DNA from: Carboxylicivirga fragile
GTDB taxonomy: Bacteria; Bacteroidota; Bacteroidia; Bacteroidales; Marinilabiliaceae
Assembly (NCBI GenBank): GCA_025499625.1
Contig: JAFMVD010000007.1
Span: 62,001 to 126,000 of the forward strand
Direction of reading: 5' to 3'
DNA: 64,000 nt
The notes beneath the pieces were generated by a model. That model made no database searches and was not told the origin of the DNA. It saw nothing but the letters and a program-made list of their open reading frames with translations. This document shows positions 62,854 through 64,000 of this stretch, in pieces. Every line of letters begins with the position of its first letter. Position 1 is the stretch's first letter. The translations under genes were made by a program, and so were the position numbers.

Positions 62854-63092
62854 TTTATTCTCAAATTTTTATGATTTAAGAGTTTTTTTTAATTCATTCA
62901 GAATCAAACATTTCACTTAAGTAACATTGAACATACCATCACTTTTTTTCTCGAGAATAAGAATGAAAACTCTGCAAGATTGAAGAATTTCATTCATACA
63001 TTTCTTAATCATAGATTCTTTTTTTTTGGTTTATAATTTACTTAACTAACTTCTCTTCCACCTTAAGAAGATGGTCACTAACTATTTATATT

Positions 63093-64000
63093 CTATTTAT
63101 TCGTAGCATATAATCCAATAGTGGTACCTGTAAACCCAAATGATTGGGAGTTTGATAAGTAATTTGCATCAATATCCGATATTAATGTCTGCCACTTTGA
63201 ATCACCTATGTCAAATTCAAAACTATAATGAGTACCATCTGAGATCACTTTCAAATCAATGTGTTGATCTTCCTTTTTCAAATCTCTAGATCCCAACACA
63301 AAAATTCCATCAACAGAAACTTTCCTTAACTGCAGATACTTTTGATCTTTCAGCTTTGTTACTACAAATTGATATTGATGATCTTCATCTTTATAAATCA
63401 ATATTCCAGCTGCTTCATTTTCTGATTGTGGCTGAAAATACAATCGTGTAGAACATTCGAATTCATGATGTTGCAAGCGTCGACAAACAAAAGCAGGTTC
63501 CTTCAATTCATTGGAAGCCACATCAACTAACTTTAGCGTTAAAAAACCCGGATTTTCAGTTAATGAATACAATTCTTTAGCGGGACCTCGTATAGTCATC
63601 CATTTCATTCCCAGTTTTGATTCGTCAAAATAATCTACCTTTTCAAAATTCCCGAAAGTGACATTTGTCCTAACAACTCCTTCCATTTGAACGATTCGGG
63701 GAATAACCTCATCATCTTTGGTTATATACGGAAAACCTTCTTCACTCCATCTGACCGGTAATAAAAATGTTTCACGCCCAAGGTTTTCGAATTCATTATT
63801 AATGGGGCGACAGGCTAGAAAAACAGCCCACCATTGTCCATTATCCTTCCTAACTAAGTCAGCATGACCAGCACATGTAACCGGATTGGGTCTATCTGAT
63901 TCCAGATGCAATTGCGTTAGAATAGGGTTTCTGTTCCAAGGAATAAAGTCACCCATAGGAGATTCGGAGCTAAAAATAACTTCACGATGATTTGTTGAAG
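63093..64000 (-). CDS. GH43 with C-terminal beta-sandwich (partial, cut by window end)
   Basis: The frame stays open through the window edge (STNHREVIFSSESPMG precedes the first internal Met), so the gene begins outside. The visible part is the end of a GH43 propeller (PILTQLHL, CAGHADLVRKDNGQWWAVFLACRP, NLGRETFLLPVRWSEEG) plus a complete GH43_C2 concanavalin-like domain ending GFTGTTIGLYATNK. It corresponds to about residue 280 onward of the GH43 at 39217-40965. Beta-xylosidase or arabinofuranosidase activity is likely; the catalytic residues are outside the window. It runs in the direction of xusA and may share its regulation. Confidence 0.9.
   Translation of the reverse strand, partial: STNHREVIFSSESPMGDFIPWNRNPILTQLHLESDRPNPVTCAGHADLVRKDNGQWWAVFLACRPINNEFENLGRETFLLPVRWSEEGFPYITKDDEVIPRIVQMEGVVRTNVTFGNFEKVDYFDESKLGMKWMTIRGPAKELYSLTENPGFLTLKLVDVASNELKEPAFVCRRLQHHEFECSTRLYFQPQSENEAAGILIYKDEDHQYQFVVTKLKDQKYLQLRKVSVDGIFVLGSRDLKKEDQHIDLKVISDGTHYSFEFDIGDSKWQTLISDIDANYLSNSQSFGFTGTTIGLYATNK

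Overview
The window reads as an AT-rich chromosome segment from a member of the Bacteroidota. Three SusC/SusD pairs, many lipoprotein or Sec-type glycosidases, a lack of clear Shine-Dalgarno sites and long single-strand operons all point that way. A marine or sediment Marinilabiliales-type polysaccharide degrader would fit, but that rank is inference from gene content only. Almost the whole window is one large polysaccharide-utilisation region for decorated xylan, probably a complex glucuronoarabinoxylan.

Layout. Bases 1-60 hold the 3' end of an unidentified gene. Bases 109-5653 (+ strand) hold GH97, GH43 lipoprotein, GPH symporter and cytoplasmic GH43, followed by a decayed FucP-like permease. 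From 5945 on, intact genes are on the - strand. uxuA and an SDR mannonate oxidoreductase (5945-7971) handle released glucuronate, and a lipoprotein galM lies at 8320-9441. An IS982-like transposase relic sits at 9716-10060. Bases 10129-22701 carry GH51, two paralogous CE1-type esterases, GH43-CBM6, a type B carboxylesterase, GH9, GH8 and an alpha/beta-hydrolase esterase. Bases 23280-28147 hold a SusD/SusC pair. Bases 28402-31954 hold two damaged IS4-type transposase copies flanking a histidine kinase and a receiver-only response regulator. Bases 32074-40965 encode GH95, GH97, GH3 and GH43. Bases 41355-49483 encode GH43, GH10, a second GPH symporter, a SASA-type esterase and GH115. Bases 49839-62853 match, gene for gene, the xylan utilisation core described in Bacteroides and Prevotella (xusA-xusB-xusC-xusD-xusE-xyn10A). 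The window ends inside another GH43.

How the genes fit together. Surface Xyn10A with its inserted carbohydrate-binding modules and the Xus proteins would capture and cut xylan. SusC porins would import oligosaccharides. Periplasmic GH115, GH51, GH43s, GH97s, GH95, GH3, GH8, GH10 and five esterases would strip glucuronate, arabinose, galactose, acetyl and hydroxycinnamoyl groups and shorten the backbone. GPH symporters would move small sugars inwards, where two signal-less GH43s finish the job. UxuA and the SDR feed uronate toward 2-keto-3-deoxygluconate.

No hybrid two-component regulator, AraC-type regulator, ECF sigma/anti-sigma pair, tRNA, rRNA or CRISPR array was seen. No wholly new system is evident. 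The most interesting items are the decayed genes, two near-identical transposase fragments sharing the same frameshift, the GH9 enzyme with a large extra N-terminal domain, and a GPH symporter that has lost both helix-II aspartates.
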